The notes under the pieces are model-generated. The model was given only the letters and a program-made list of their open reading frames with translations. It was not told the DNA's origin and ran no database searches. Positions 1 through 8,627 of a stretch of DNA of 64,000 bases are shown one piece after another. This DNA comes from UBA6115 sp040776985 (GTDB taxonomy: Bacteria; Bacillota; Clostridia; Christensenellales; Aristaeellaceae), in NCBI GenBank assembly GCA_040776985.1, contig JAXGZL010000001.1:868001-932000 (forward strand). Direction: 5' to 3'. Each line of letters begins with the position of its first letter. Position 1 is the stretch's first letter. A program made the translations under genes and the position numbers.

Positions 1-2
1 AC

Positions 3-1649
3 CGCAACATCAACATGGCCCGCTCCTTTGTGGACGCCTGCGAATCAAAAACCGTCATGGCCTGGGCGGGCATGGCCCAGATTGACGGCGCCCACAACGC
101 CAACGCCACCGCCCGGGAGGCCTGGAAGGTGATGCCGGAGCTGATGGTGCAGCACGCCATCAACGCCCAGTTCTCCGTCTCCTGCGGGATGGCAAAGGAC
201 CTGATCTGCCTGTCCACCGTGCCGCCAACGGCCACCCCCGCGCCTTGTGTATACATGGACCTGCCCTACGCCGTGGCCCTGCGGGAGCTGTTCCGGGACT
301 ACAAGATGCGGGCGCAGATGAACACCAAATACATCCAGTCAAGTACCCGGGAGGCCACCGTTACCCATGTGCTCAACATGCTGGTGTCAAAGCTGACCTC
401 AGCCGACATCCAGTCCACCATCACGCCGGACGAGGGGCGCAATGTGCCCTGGCACATCTTCAACATCGAGGCCTGCGACACCGCCAAGCAAACCCTGGTG
501 GGCCTGGACGGACTGATGGAGATGGTGGAACTGAAGCAGGAGGGCTACCTGCGTGAGCAGGCCCGGGAGCTGAAGGAGCGGGCCGTGCTGTTCATGGAGG
601 AGATGCTGGAAAAGGGCGGCTACTATCAGGCGGTGGAAGACGGCTTCTTTGTGGATTCCGGCAACTATCCGGAAAGAAACGGCGACGGCATCGCCCGGCA
701 GCTGTCCGGCGGCATCGGCGCCGGCACCCTGATCCCCCGGAAGAAGGACTACCTGGCTCCGGTCACCGCCCACTTTGGCTACAACAACCTGGCCCAGTAC
801 GGCCTTGCGGAGGGGGATGACCCCTGCGGCCTGATAGGAGGATGCACCTTTGAAAAACCGGAGCTGATCCAGTACATTGACGAACTGGACGAAACGGACA
901 ACGCCGCCACCCGCATGGCCGAGGTGGAAGCCCTGCGCCAGCCGGGCGGCAAGTTCGTGAAGCCCGAGATGGAATGGCTGGGGGACGGCACGGTGATGCT
1001 CACCCTCTTTTTCCCCGTGGAGGCCAAGGTGGCCCAGGCGGCGGCCCTGGAGGTGGCCCGGCGCATGAACCTGGAGGACGCTGAGGTGATCTCAGCCGAG
1101 GTGATGCACCCGGTGGACGGCACCCGGGTGGAGCTGAAGGGCAAGGTCAACTTCCAGATCCAGCTGGATGAGCTGGTCATCCCGCCGGAGCCCGAGGTGA
1201 TGAGCGATGACGCCATCCGCGCCGCTATTGAGAAAAAGCCCATGAAGGTGGTCTGCGGCACGGTGGGCGAGGACGAGCACTCCGTGGGCCTGCGTGAAAT
1301 CATCGACATCAAGCATGGCGGCATTGAAAAATACGGCATCCAGGTGCACTACCTGGGCACCAGCGTGCCCCCTGAAAAGCTGGTGAACGCCGCCATCGAG
1401 CTGGGGGCGGACGCCATGCTGGCCTCCGTCATCATCAGCCATGACAACATCCACTACAAGAACATCGCCCTGATTGACCGGATTGCCCGGGAAATGGGGG
1501 TGAGGGATAAGCTGGTCTTCCTTTCCGGCGGCACCCAGGTGACCCCGGAATTGGCCCGGGAAGCCGGCGCCGACGAGGGCTTTGGCCGGGGCAGCAAGGG
1601 CGTGCATGTGGCAACCGCCCTGGTGAAGCTGCGGGACGCCCGCCCGTGA
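3..1649 (+). CDS. oraE: D-ornithine 4,5-aminomutase large (E/beta) subunit, 5'-truncated by window edge
   Basis: Catalyses the B12- and PLP-dependent shift of the terminal amino group of D-ornithine to give 2,4-diaminopentanoate in anaerobic ornithine fermentation. The frame is open from base 3, so the start lies outside; the first Met in view (base 15) is internal. The C-terminal Rossmann domain has the cobalamin motif DxHxxG (Asp at 1272, His at 1278), and a Lys lies exactly 11 residues after that His (base 1311). This matches the known spacing of the cobalt-ligand His and the PLP Lys in clostridial OraE. By that numbering roughly 190 N-terminal residues are missing. Its TGA overlaps the next gene's GTG start by 4 bases, so translation is coupled. 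OraS should lie just upstream. Confidence 0.93.
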   Translation, partial: RNINMARSFVDACESKTVMAWAGMAQIDGAHNANATAREAWKVMPELMVQHAINAQFSVSCGMAKDLICLSTVPPTATPAPCVYMDLPYAVALRELFRDYKMRAQMNTKYIQSSTREATVTHVLNMLVSKLTSADIQSTITPDEGRNVPWHIFNIEACDTAKQTLVGLDGLMEMVELKQEGYLREQARELKERAVLFMEEMLEKGGYYQAVEDGFFVDSGNYPERNGDGIARQLSGGIGAGTLIPRKKDYLAPVTAHFGYNNLAQYGLAEGDDPCGLIGGCTFEKPELIQYIDELDETDNAATRMAEVEALRQPGGKFVKPEMEWLGDGTVMLTLFFPVEAKVAQAAALEVARRMNLEDAEVISAEVMHPVDGTRVELKGKVNFQIQLDELVIPPEPEVMSDDAIRAAIEKKPMKVVCGTVGEDEHSVGLREIIDIKHGGIEKYGIQVHYLGTSVPPEKLVNAAIELGADAMLASVIISHDNIHYKNIALIDRIAREMGVRDKLVFLSGGTQVTPELAREAGADEGFGRGSKGVHVATALVKLRDARP

Positions 1650-3034
1650 CAGAAACGCCTCTGATGAGAATAGACGCCGTGGTGGCGGAGATTGGCTCCA
1701 CCACCACGGTGGTCAGCGCCTTTAACGGCTTGAGTGATAATCCCCGCTTCCTGGGCCAGGGCATGGCGCCCACCACCGCCGGGGCGGGGGATGTGCTGCC
1801 AGGGCTTATTGCGGCGGTGGAAAACCTGAAAGGCAACCTGAACGCCCCCTCCCTCAGCTGGCAGGCCATGTATGCCGCCTCCAGCGCGGCGGGGGGCCTT
1901 TCCATGAGCGTCCACGGCCTGGTTTATGAAATGACAGCCCGGGCGGCCCAGATGGCGGCCCTGGGGGCGGGCGCTGTGGTGCGCAGAGTGACCGCGGGGA
2001 AGATGCAGGAGGACGACCTGGAGGACCTGCGGGAGCTTTCGCCCAACCTGATTCTGCTGGCCGGCGGCACCGACTATGGCGACCGGGAAACCGCGCTTTA
2101 CAACGCCAGGGCCATTGCCTCCCTGGGGCTTCAGATCCCGGTGCTGTTCGCCGGCAACTGCCAGGCGGCAGACGGGGTAAGGCGGGTGTTTGAGCGGGCT
2201 GGGCAGCCCATCACCCTGACGGAAAACGTCTACCCCCAGCTGGATGTGCTGAACATCGAGCCAGCGCGGCGGGAAATCCAGAAACTGTTTGAAATCCATA
2301 TCGTAAAAGCCCCTGGCATGGCCCGCATCCGGGAGATGGTGACCGGCTCCATCCTGCCCACCCCGGGGGCGGTGATGGAGGCGCTGCGTCTTTTGCAGCC
2401 GGTGATCGGGGATGTGATGGCCATTGACATCGGCGGGGCCACCACGGATGTGCATTCCGGAGCCGCTGGCAGCGAGGGCATCGCCCTGATCCAGACCCAG
2501 CCGGAGCCCTTTTTCAAGCGCACGGTGGAAGGGGATTTGGGGCTTTTCCTCAACGCCAATCACATGGCGGAAAGGATGGGGCTGGACAGCCTCAGTCAGG
2601 AGCTGCGCCTTGACGCGGAAAAGGAGCTGTCCGACTGGCAGCCCATCCCGCAGACGGAAAACCAGATCAAACTGGCAAGGCGCCTGGCCCTGGAGGCGGG
2701 GCGCCAGGCCATCAGGCGCCATGCCGGCGTCCTGCGCCAGGTCTATCTGCCGGAGGGGCGGAAAACCTATGCCACCGGCAAGGATTTGTCAGAGGTCACC
2801 ACCCTCATCGCCACCGGCGGGGCGCTGACCCAGCTGCCCGGCAGGAGGGCGCTGCTCTCCCAGCTGCGGGATCTGAACACGGCCGGGGACATGCTCTATC
2901 CCCCGCCCGGCAGCATGACCGTCCAGGTGGACAGCCAGTACCTGATGGCCAGCCTGGGGGTCTTAAGCCGGAAACACGAAGCGGCAGCGCTGAAACTTTT
3001 GATGAACAGCCTCAAGAAGGAGACATACGAATGA
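1646..3034 (+). CDS. glmL: GlmL/MutL family ASKHA-fold protein (probable aminomutase reactivating factor)
   Basis: 462 residues of the MutL/GlmL family, which accompanies B12-dependent mutases such as glutamate mutase and ornithine aminomutase. It is thought to act as a reactivase or chaperone that exchanges damaged cobalamin; this role is inferred from context. Two nucleotide-binding signatures of the acetate kinase/Hsp70/actin fold are visible: an N-terminal AEIGSTTT phosphate loop (about residues 14-21) and a second AIDIGGATTDV loop near residue 260. It starts with GTG at 1646 inside the oraE stop region, and its end overlaps the next start by ATGA. It lies inside the ornithine operon, where such a partner is expected. 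Confidence 0.85.
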   Translation: MTETPLMRIDAVVAEIGSTTTVVSAFNGLSDNPRFLGQGMAPTTAGAGDVLPGLIAAVENLKGNLNAPSLSWQAMYAASSAAGGLSMSVHGLVYEMTARAAQMAALGAGAVVRRVTAGKMQEDDLEDLRELSPNLILLAGGTDYGDRETALYNARAIASLGLQIPVLFAGNCQAADGVRRVFERAGQPITLTENVYPQLDVLNIEPARREIQKLFEIHIVKAPGMARIREMVTGSILPTPGAVMEALRLLQPVIGDVMAIDIGGATTDVHSGAAGSEGIALIQTQPEPFFKRTVEGDLGLFLNANHMAERMGLDSLSQELRLDAEKELSDWQPIPQTENQIKLARRLALEAGRQAIRRHAGVLRQVYLPEGRKTYATGKDLSEVTTLIATGGALTQLPGRRALLSQLRDLNTAGDMLYPPPGSMTVQVDSQYLMASLGVLSRKHEAAALKLLMNSLKKETYE

Positions 3035-4098
3035 AAGCCCCCTTTATCAGCGTCAACCTGACTAAACTCCGGGAAAACACGGACTATATCCTGGACGCCT
3101 GCAGGCGCCATGGCGTCACCCTGGCCGGGGTGACCAAGGTGTTCTGCGCGCAGGAGCGGATCACAGAGGCCTTGAAGCAGGCAGGCGTCCCCATGATGGC
3201 GGACGCCAGGCTGGAAAACATCGCCCGGCTGCCGGGGGGCCTGCCCCACATGCTGCTGCGCCTTTCTGACCCCTACGCGGCGGAGGAGGTGGTGCGGCTG
3301 GCTGACATCAGCCTGCAAAGCGAATTTGCGGCCATCCACGCCTTGGCACAGGCAGCCAAAAAGGCGGGCCGGCGGCACCAGGTGGTGCTGATGATTGACC
3401 TGGGGGATCTGCGGGAGGGGCTCTTCCACAAGGACCGGGAACGGATCTTGCAGACGGCCAGGGCCGTGGCGGAGGCCCCCTGGCTGGAGCTTGCCGGCAC
3501 CGGCACCAACCTCACCTGCTTTGGGGGCATCCTGCCGGATGACCACAACCTGGGGGTAATGCTGGAGATCACGGATCATCTGCGCCGGGAACTGAACCTG
3601 CCCCTGCCCCTGGTGTCCGGCGGCAACTCCAGCTCCCTCCACCTGCTGTTTGAAGGCCGGCTGCCAAAGGGCATCAACCACCTGCGCATCGGGGAGGGGA
3701 TGCTGCTGGGCATGGACACGGCGGTGGGCCAGCCCTTCCCCTTCCTGAATCAGGATGTGTTCACCCTGTCCGCGCGCCTGGTGGAGGTGCAGGACAAGCC
3801 CTCAAAGCCGGAGGGAAGCACTGGCCCCAACGCCTTTGGGGAGCATGTCACCTTCCCGGACCTGGGCCCCATGCGCCGGGGCATTCTGGCGGTGGGCCGC
3901 CAGGACACGGACGCCGAGGGCTTGACAGCCAGGGATCCGCGGATCAAGCTGTTGGGGGCCAGCTCCGACCACCTGATTGTGGATCTGACCGGGGCCCCTG
4001 ACTACCAGGTGGGGGACTTGCTGCACTTTACGCCCGATTATGGGGCCTTGCTGAAGGCCTATACCAGCCCTTATGTGAACAAGGCGGAGGAAGCATGA
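3031..4098 (+). CDS. orr: ornithine racemase (alanine racemase-fold PLP enzyme)
   Basis: 355-residue fold-III PLP enzyme. It converts L-ornithine to the D-isomer used by OraSE. The Schiff-base Lys is probably K36 in the segment LAGVTKVFC near the end of the first beta strand. The C-terminal half carries the SGGNSSSLHLL and HLRIGEGMLLG segments typical of Orr and YhfX-like racemases. Position directly after oraE and glmL, with ATGA overlaps on both sides, makes ornithine the likely substrate rather than alanine. An amino-acid racemase of other specificity is the main alternative. Confidence 0.9.
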   Translation: MKAPFISVNLTKLRENTDYILDACRRHGVTLAGVTKVFCAQERITEALKQAGVPMMADARLENIARLPGGLPHMLLRLSDPYAAEEVVRLADISLQSEFAAIHALAQAAKKAGRRHQVVLMIDLGDLREGLFHKDRERILQTARAVAEAPWLELAGTGTNLTCFGGILPDDHNLGVMLEITDHLRRELNLPLPLVSGGNSSSLHLLFEGRLPKGINHLRIGEGMLLGMDTAVGQPFPFLNQDVFTLSARLVEVQDKPSKPEGSTGPNAFGEHVTFPDLGPMRRGILAVGRQDTDAEGLTARDPRIKLLGASSDHLIVDLTGAPDYQVGDLLHFTPDYGALLKAYTSPYVNKAEEA

Positions 4099-4823
4099 CA
4101 AAACCCGGCTTGGAAGACATTATCCAGCGTTTCATTTCACAGATGCAGGGGAAACATGATGTGCTGGGCGCCATGCTGACCGGCTCCTATGTGACCGGCA
4201 CCATGATGCCCAACTCTGACATCGATGTGTTTTTCCTCTGGGGCAATGAGCGGGAGAGCATGCGCGGCAGAACCTTCTTTGAGGGGGTGGAGTTTGAGTA
4301 TTTCTTCTCCCCCGAGTGGAAGTATTATGACCGGCTGAAAGGCGACCTGGTGGCGCAGCGGATCTATGCTGCGGGGAAGATCGTCCTGGACAGCGGGGAT
4401 ATGTTCCGGCGCATCCAGCAGGAGGCCCAAAAAAAGGTGCGGGCCTATCAGCCTGAGATGAGCCCGCAGGAGAAAGTGGATCTCAGCTTTCAGGTGGAAA
4501 CCATCATGAAGGATGGGATGGACCTGCTGGAAGCGGACAAGCGGGACAACTTCCGCTACCTGGCCGGCCTCAAGATACCTCAGCTTTGCGGTCTGGCGGC
4601 AAAGGTTCAGGGGAAATACCCGGTGTATGAGAAATACGCCATGGAGCAGCTGAAAGCCCTGGACGCCCGGCTCTTTGAGCTGGTGCAGGGCCTGTATCAT
4701 TCGGATGGGGAAGCGCAGCCGGCCTGGCAGGACCTGTGCCGCTATGTGCTGGAGCTGCTGGGGGCCCCTGACATCAGGGATTATCAGTCCATCACCTCAA
4801 TCACAAACAAGGAGAACGCTTGA
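4095..4823 (+). CDS. nucleotidyltransferase-domain protein (MNT/KNT-like)
   Basis: 242 residues with a polymerase-beta-type nucleotidyltransferase core at the N terminus: GSYVTG (about residues 29-34) followed by SDIDVFFLW, giving the G-S and D-x-D signature that binds Mg-NTP. The C-terminal half is helical, as in kanamycin-nucleotidyltransferase-like and HEPN-linked proteins. It starts in an ATGA overlap with orr and ends by overlapping the arcC start by one base, so it is fully embedded in the ornithine operon. The acceptor molecule is unknown. Resistance-type adenylyltransferases share this fold, but the operon position argues for a metabolic or regulatory target. Confidence 0.7.
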   Translation: MTKPGLEDIIQRFISQMQGKHDVLGAMLTGSYVTGTMMPNSDIDVFFLWGNERESMRGRTFFEGVEFEYFFSPEWKYYDRLKGDLVAQRIYAAGKIVLDSGDMFRRIQQEAQKKVRAYQPEMSPQEKVDLSFQVETIMKDGMDLLEADKRDNFRYLAGLKIPQLCGLAAKVQGKYPVYEKYAMEQLKALDARLFELVQGLYHSDGEAQPAWQDLCRYVLELLGAPDIRDYQSITSITNKENA

Positions 4824-5764
4824 TGAAAACCATTGTGATCGCCCTTGGGGGCAATGCGCTGCAGAAAAAAGGCGGGGAGGCCACCGCCCAGGCCCAACTG
4901 CAGGTGGTGCAGGAAACGGCGACCCAGCTGCTGGACATCGTGAAGGCGGGCTGGCGCATGGTGATTGTCCATGGCAACGGCCCCCAGGTGGGCAGGATCC
5001 TGCTACAAAACGAGCTGTCCCAGGGGGAGACCCCCGCCATGCCCTTTGATGTCTGCGGCGCCATGAGCCAGGGGATGATCGGCTACCACATCCAGCAGGC
5101 TTTGGGGGAACAGCTTCAGCAGGCGCATCTGCAGCCGCGTCCGGTGACGGTGGTCAGCCAGATGGTGGTGGATCCGGCGGACAAGGCCTTCAAAAACCCC
5201 ACCAAGCCCATCGGCATGTTCTACACCAAAGAGCAGGCGGAACAGCTGGCCAGGGAAAAGGGCTACACCTATAAGGAGGACGCGGGCCGCGGCTGGCGCC
5301 GGGTGGTGCCCTCCCCGGACCCGCTGGAGCTGGTGGAATTGGACCAGGTGAAAACCCTGCTGAACGAGGGCTTTATCCCCATCGCGGCGGGCGGCGGCGG
5401 CATCCCGGTGGCCCGGGATGAAAAGGGCGGCCTGTACGGCGTGGACGCGGTGATTGACAAGGACCTGGCGGCCTGTCGCCTGGCGGAGGACCTGCGGGCG
5501 GACGTGCTGCTGATTTTGACCGAGATAGAGCATGCCTGCCTGAACTTTGGCAAGCCCGACCAGCAGACCCTGCACCAAGTGAAGGCGGATGAGCTGCAGG
5601 AATACCTGGACGCGGGGCACTTTGCCGCCGGCTCCATGGGACCCAAGGCGGAGGCGGCCCTGCGCTTTGTGTCCGGCCACCAGCGCCGGCGCGCCATCAT
5701 CACCCGGCTGGACCTGGCCATGGAAAGCCTGGCGGGGGCTCGCGGTACCCAGGTGGTGGACTGA
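4823..5764 (+). CDS. arcC: carbamate kinase
   Basis: 313 residues. Transfers phosphate from carbamoyl phosphate to ADP, the ATP-yielding last step of the arginine deiminase pathway. The N terminus IVIALGGNALQ is the family signature; VHGNGPQVG, IAAGGGGIPV and FAAGSMGPKAEAALRF follow in the usual order. I chose ATG at 4823 over TTG at 4820 because GGAG at 4811-4814 is then 8 bases away, and the upstream TGA overlaps by one base (TGATG). The neighbours explain its role: arginine gives ornithine plus carbamoyl phosphate, and this operon handles both products. Confidence 0.95.
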   Translation: MKTIVIALGGNALQKKGGEATAQAQLQVVQETATQLLDIVKAGWRMVIVHGNGPQVGRILLQNELSQGETPAMPFDVCGAMSQGMIGYHIQQALGEQLQQAHLQPRPVTVVSQMVVDPADKAFKNPTKPIGMFYTKEQAEQLAREKGYTYKEDAGRGWRRVVPSPDPLELVELDQVKTLLNEGFIPIAAGGGGIPVARDEKGGLYGVDAVIDKDLAACRLAEDLRADVLLILTEIEHACLNFGKPDQQTLHQVKADELQEYLDAGHFAAGSMGPKAEAALRFVSGHQRRRAIITRLDLAMESLAGARGTQVVD

Positions 5765-5765
5765 C

Positions 5766-6857
5766 ATGAAACGGCTGCCGCCCCTGCTGCTGATCCTTCT
5801 GCTGTTGACAGGGCTGGCCGGCGCCGAGACCCTGATGACCCTGTCCGGCAGCCAGGATGTGCTGATCCAAAGGGGCGGCGTCTATCGGCTGACCGGCTCC
5901 CTCACCGGCGCCCAGTTGAAGGTGGAGGCCGGCAAGGGGGAAAAGGTCACCCTGATTCTGGATGGCCTGCACATTGAAGCGGATGGCCCGGCCATTGAGA
6001 TCAAAAAGACGGGTCAGGCCAGCGTTGTGCTGGCGTCGGGGACGGAAAACAGCCTGATCTCAAACGGCAAGGCCAGGGCGGCGCTGAGCTGCACCACGGC
6101 GCTTGACATCAGCGGTGAAGGGGCGCTTCGCTTTGTCTGCCCCCAGGGGGACGGCCTGTATGGCAAGGACGGCCTGATGATAAAAGGCGGCCAGCTGGTG
6201 ATTGAGGCCGGCAATGACGGGGTGAAGTCCAGGGGGCCGGTCGCCATTTCCGGCGGCAGCCTGCAGGTGCTGGACAGTCAGGAGGGGATTGAGGGGAGCG
6301 CCGTGTCCATTTCCGGCGGCATCATCCTGATCAAGGCTCGGGATGACGGCATCAACGCCGCGTCCAGCGGAGACAAAGTGGATCCCCGGCAGCTGGCAGA
6401 GCCTGAGGTCAATAACCATTCCATCCTCATCTCAGGCGGGGAACTGACCATCATCTCCCGGGGGGATGGCATGGATGCCAACGGCGATCTGCTGATTTCA
6501 GGCGGCGTCATCCGCATCTCCGGCCCTGAGAGCGGGGAGGATGGCGCCCTGGACGCGGACGGGAAGATGGCCATTTCAGGCGGCAGCCTGATGGCCTTTG
6601 GCGCGGCAGCGGAGGCGGAAATGCCCCAGGGTGTGGGGCAGACCAGTTCCCTGATTGTGCTTGAAAACTGGGTGCCCGCGCGTCAAGAGGTGCAGGTGAA
6701 AAACGCGGCGGGGGAGGCGATTCTGTCCTTCACCCCGGTGCATGGCTGGGACAGCGTGGCGCTGTCTGACCCGCTTATCCTCAAAGGTCAGCCTTATACG
6801 CTTGAAGCGGGCGGGGAAAAACTGGCGGATTTTACCGCGGGCACACCCTGGCCCTGA
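5766..6857 (+). CDS. exported beta-helix carbohydrate-binding-domain protein (Cthe_2159/DUF4353-like)
   Basis: 363 residues. An N-terminal signal peptide (KR, then a Leu-rich core ending near the AGAE site, residues about 1-20) precedes repeated short units of the form ISGG.L.I (for example around residues 160-270). This periodicity is typical of the right-handed beta-helix Cthe_2159/DUF4353 family, whose founding member binds polygalacturonate. The start at 5766 lies one base after the arcC stop; in-frame codons further upstream would overlap arcC by 59 codons and remove the signal peptide from the N terminus. Probably a cell-surface or secreted binding protein. Ligand unknown. It may be cotranscribed with arcC, but the functions look unrelated. 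Confidence 0.75.
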   Translation: MKRLPPLLLILLLLTGLAGAETLMTLSGSQDVLIQRGGVYRLTGSLTGAQLKVEAGKGEKVTLILDGLHIEADGPAIEIKKTGQASVVLASGTENSLISNGKARAALSCTTALDISGEGALRFVCPQGDGLYGKDGLMIKGGQLVIEAGNDGVKSRGPVAISGGSLQVLDSQEGIEGSAVSISGGIILIKARDDGINAASSGDKVDPRQLAEPEVNNHSILISGGELTIISRGDGMDANGDLLISGGVIRISGPESGEDGALDADGKMAISGGSLMAFGAAAEAEMPQGVGQTSSLIVLENWVPARQEVQVKNAAGEAILSFTPVHGWDSVALSDPLILKGQPYTLEAGGEKLADFTAGTPWP

Positions 6858-6859
6858 TG

Positions 6860-6868
6860 TGCTACAAT
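6860..6868 (+). promoter_or_regulatory. extended -10 promoter for the L,D-transpeptidase gene
   Basis: TGC followed by TACAAT forms an extended -10 element 28 bases before the ATG at 6897. No convincing -35 is seen at the right distance, which extended -10 promoters tolerate. It overlaps the stop region of the preceding gene. Confidence 0.45.
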
Positions 6869-6896
6869 GGGCCCATTATCTGAAAGGCAGGAAGCC

Positions 6897-8324
6897 ATGA
6901 AACGCATTCTACCTCTTGTTTTAATCACGCTGCTGGCGCTGGGCGCGGTCAGCGCCCAGGCCATCCAGATCAGGGTGCCTGACGGCATCACTCCCTACCT
7001 GCACAACCGCATCCTGGTGGAAAGCCCGGCGGACGGGGAACTGGACCTGACCCTTTCCAGCAAGGTGTTCAGCTGGAAGGTGGCGGACAAGGTGAAGGTT
7101 ACCGCTGGCCGGAATGAGCTGAGCTATTTTGGCACCTTCACCAACGATGAGCCCATCCACGCCGGCACCCTGGACCTGAGCGCCGTTTTGACGCAGGGCG
7201 GGCAGACCATCAGCACCGCGGATATCCAGGTGAAGGCCTTCTGGCCCAGCGCCTACCTGCAGTATGTGCTGCCAAGAAGCGACACCCTGTACCTGAAGGG
7301 CGGCAGCCTGGATGTTGACTATTACTTGACCAAGGGCGGCAGCCTCAAGGTGTTCCTGCACAAGGAAGGGGAAAGCCCGGACAAGGCAAAGGACATCCGC
7401 TTTGCCCGGAACCGGGAGAACAACCAGCTGTTCAGCTGGGACGGCACCCTGGGCAAAAAGAAGATCGCCCCCGGCAACTATGTGCTGACCTTCAGGACCA
7501 ACGACGGGGTGTCCCCGGAATATACGATGCCTTTTCAGGCCGTCAACCAGGCACCCCCCAGCTATCCCCTGCAGGTGACGCCGGCGGGGCACTTCCTGCC
7601 GGAAAGCCTGGATGACGCCAGCGTCTGGCAGGCCATCATCGCCCCCATCACGGTGGTGAAGGGGCGGGACATTGTGCGGGAAAGCATCCTGGAGCAGCCC
7701 CAGGCGGGCTCGCGGGCGGTGGGCCAGGTGTTCAGCGCCCACACCGGGCTTAAGGTGCTGGGCCTTGAGGGCAAGTTCGCCAAGGTGGGCGCCTGGCGCT
7801 TTGAGGATGCCTCCTATGTGGAGGGCTATATCCCGGCGGACCGGCTGACCACCTACCTTCCCAACCAGCACTGGGGCCTGCTGCTGGACAAGGCCAGCCA
7901 GACCCTCACTGTCTATCATGAGGGCAAGGTGGTGGGCAAAACCCGCACCAGCACCGGCCTGATGGTGGCAAAGGCCATCAAGCAGGAGAGCAGGGCGGGG
8001 GCCTTCACCCTGGGCCAGCGCCTGCCCTATTTTGACAACCTGGGCTTCCGCTACAAATACGCCATGCGGGTGGACGGCAAAAACCTGATGCACCAGTTGG
8101 GGCACCCCACCTCCGGCCGGATGAACTTTGATGTGGAGGACGCGGTGATGGGGCAGAAGGCCTCCCACGGCTGCCTGCGGGTGGACCGGCTGCCTGGCGA
8201 AAACGGCATCAACGCCTTCTGGCTGTGGACTCACATCCCCAGCACCACCAAGGTGCTGGTGCTGGATGATATGGAACAACGCCATGCCCGGATGCGTGAA
8301 CTGGGCCTGACGCCATTAAACTAA
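6897..8324 (+). CDS. exported L,D-transpeptidase (YkuD domain)
   Basis: 475 residues. Signal peptide at the N terminus (KR, then a Leu/Ala core to about residue 20). The central part (about 30-310) has no family I can name, but includes a short SH3-like stretch near 240-300. The YkuD catalytic domain (about 320-470) contains the signature SHGCLRVDR with nucleophile C426 and an upstream His in HQLGHPTSGRMN. Such enzymes make 3-3 peptidoglycan cross-links or attach proteins to the wall. ATG 6897 was chosen over ATG 6867 because the signal peptide and an SD-like AGGCAGGA fit it, and 6867 lies inside the -10 box. Confidence 0.88.
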   Translation: MKRILPLVLITLLALGAVSAQAIQIRVPDGITPYLHNRILVESPADGELDLTLSSKVFSWKVADKVKVTAGRNELSYFGTFTNDEPIHAGTLDLSAVLTQGGQTISTADIQVKAFWPSAYLQYVLPRSDTLYLKGGSLDVDYYLTKGGSLKVFLHKEGESPDKAKDIRFARNRENNQLFSWDGTLGKKKIAPGNYVLTFRTNDGVSPEYTMPFQAVNQAPPSYPLQVTPAGHFLPESLDDASVWQAIIAPITVVKGRDIVRESILEQPQAGSRAVGQVFSAHTGLKVLGLEGKFAKVGAWRFEDASYVEGYIPADRLTTYLPNQHWGLLLDKASQTLTVYHEGKVVGKTRTSTGLMVAKAIKQESRAGAFTLGQRLPYFDNLGFRYKYAMRVDGKNLMHQLGHPTSGRMNFDVEDAVMGQKASHGCLRVDRLPGENGINAFWLWTHIPSTTKVLVLDDMEQRHARMRELGLTPLN

Positions 8325-8337
8325 ACGGAAAATATTT

Positions 8338-8376
8338 CAGGGGCCGGGGGAATTCATACCCCGGCCCCTGTGTTTT
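8338..8376. terminator. bidirectional intrinsic terminator
   Basis: Perfect 12-bp stem (8338-8349 with 8359-8370), 9-base loop, followed by TGTTTTG on the plus strand and preceded by an A-rich tract on the other side. It separates the convergent transpeptidase and HMA genes. Confidence 0.9.
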
Positions 8377-8379
8377 GTC

Positions 8380-8613
8380 TCAGGCGTCCTTCGCCTGGCT
8401 TTTCTTCACCTCATAGCCCAGGGTGGTGATGCTTTTTTCGATGTCCTGGAGCGTCGTTTTTCCCTCGTCAAAGTCCACCTTCACCTTGCTGGCGTTGAAC
8501 AGCACCTGAAGGCTGTCCTGATGGACCCCGGCAAGGCCGCCCACGGCCTTCTCAATCTTCAGGGCGCAGGAGGGGCAGGTGAGGGTTTCCAGTTGCAGGG
8601 TTGCTTTTTTCAT
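8380..8613 (-). CDS. HMA-domain metallochaperone (CopZ-like)
   Basis: 77 residues, a single heavy-metal-associated domain. Its ETLTCPSCALKIEKAV segment gives the CxxC metal site at C13 and C16. CopZ/HMA proteins carry Cu(I), Zn or Cd to P-type pumps or act as their detached N-terminal domain. It sits 14 bases downstream of the P-type ATPase gene, which itself lacks an N-terminal HMA domain, so the two are very probably partners in one operon. Which metal is bound cannot be read from the sequence. Confidence 0.88.
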   Translation of the reverse strand: MKKATLQLETLTCPSCALKIEKAVGGLAGVHQDSLQVLFNASKVKVDFDEGKTTLQDIEKSITTLGYEVKKSQAKDA

Positions 8614-8627
8614 GGGGATTCTCCTTT

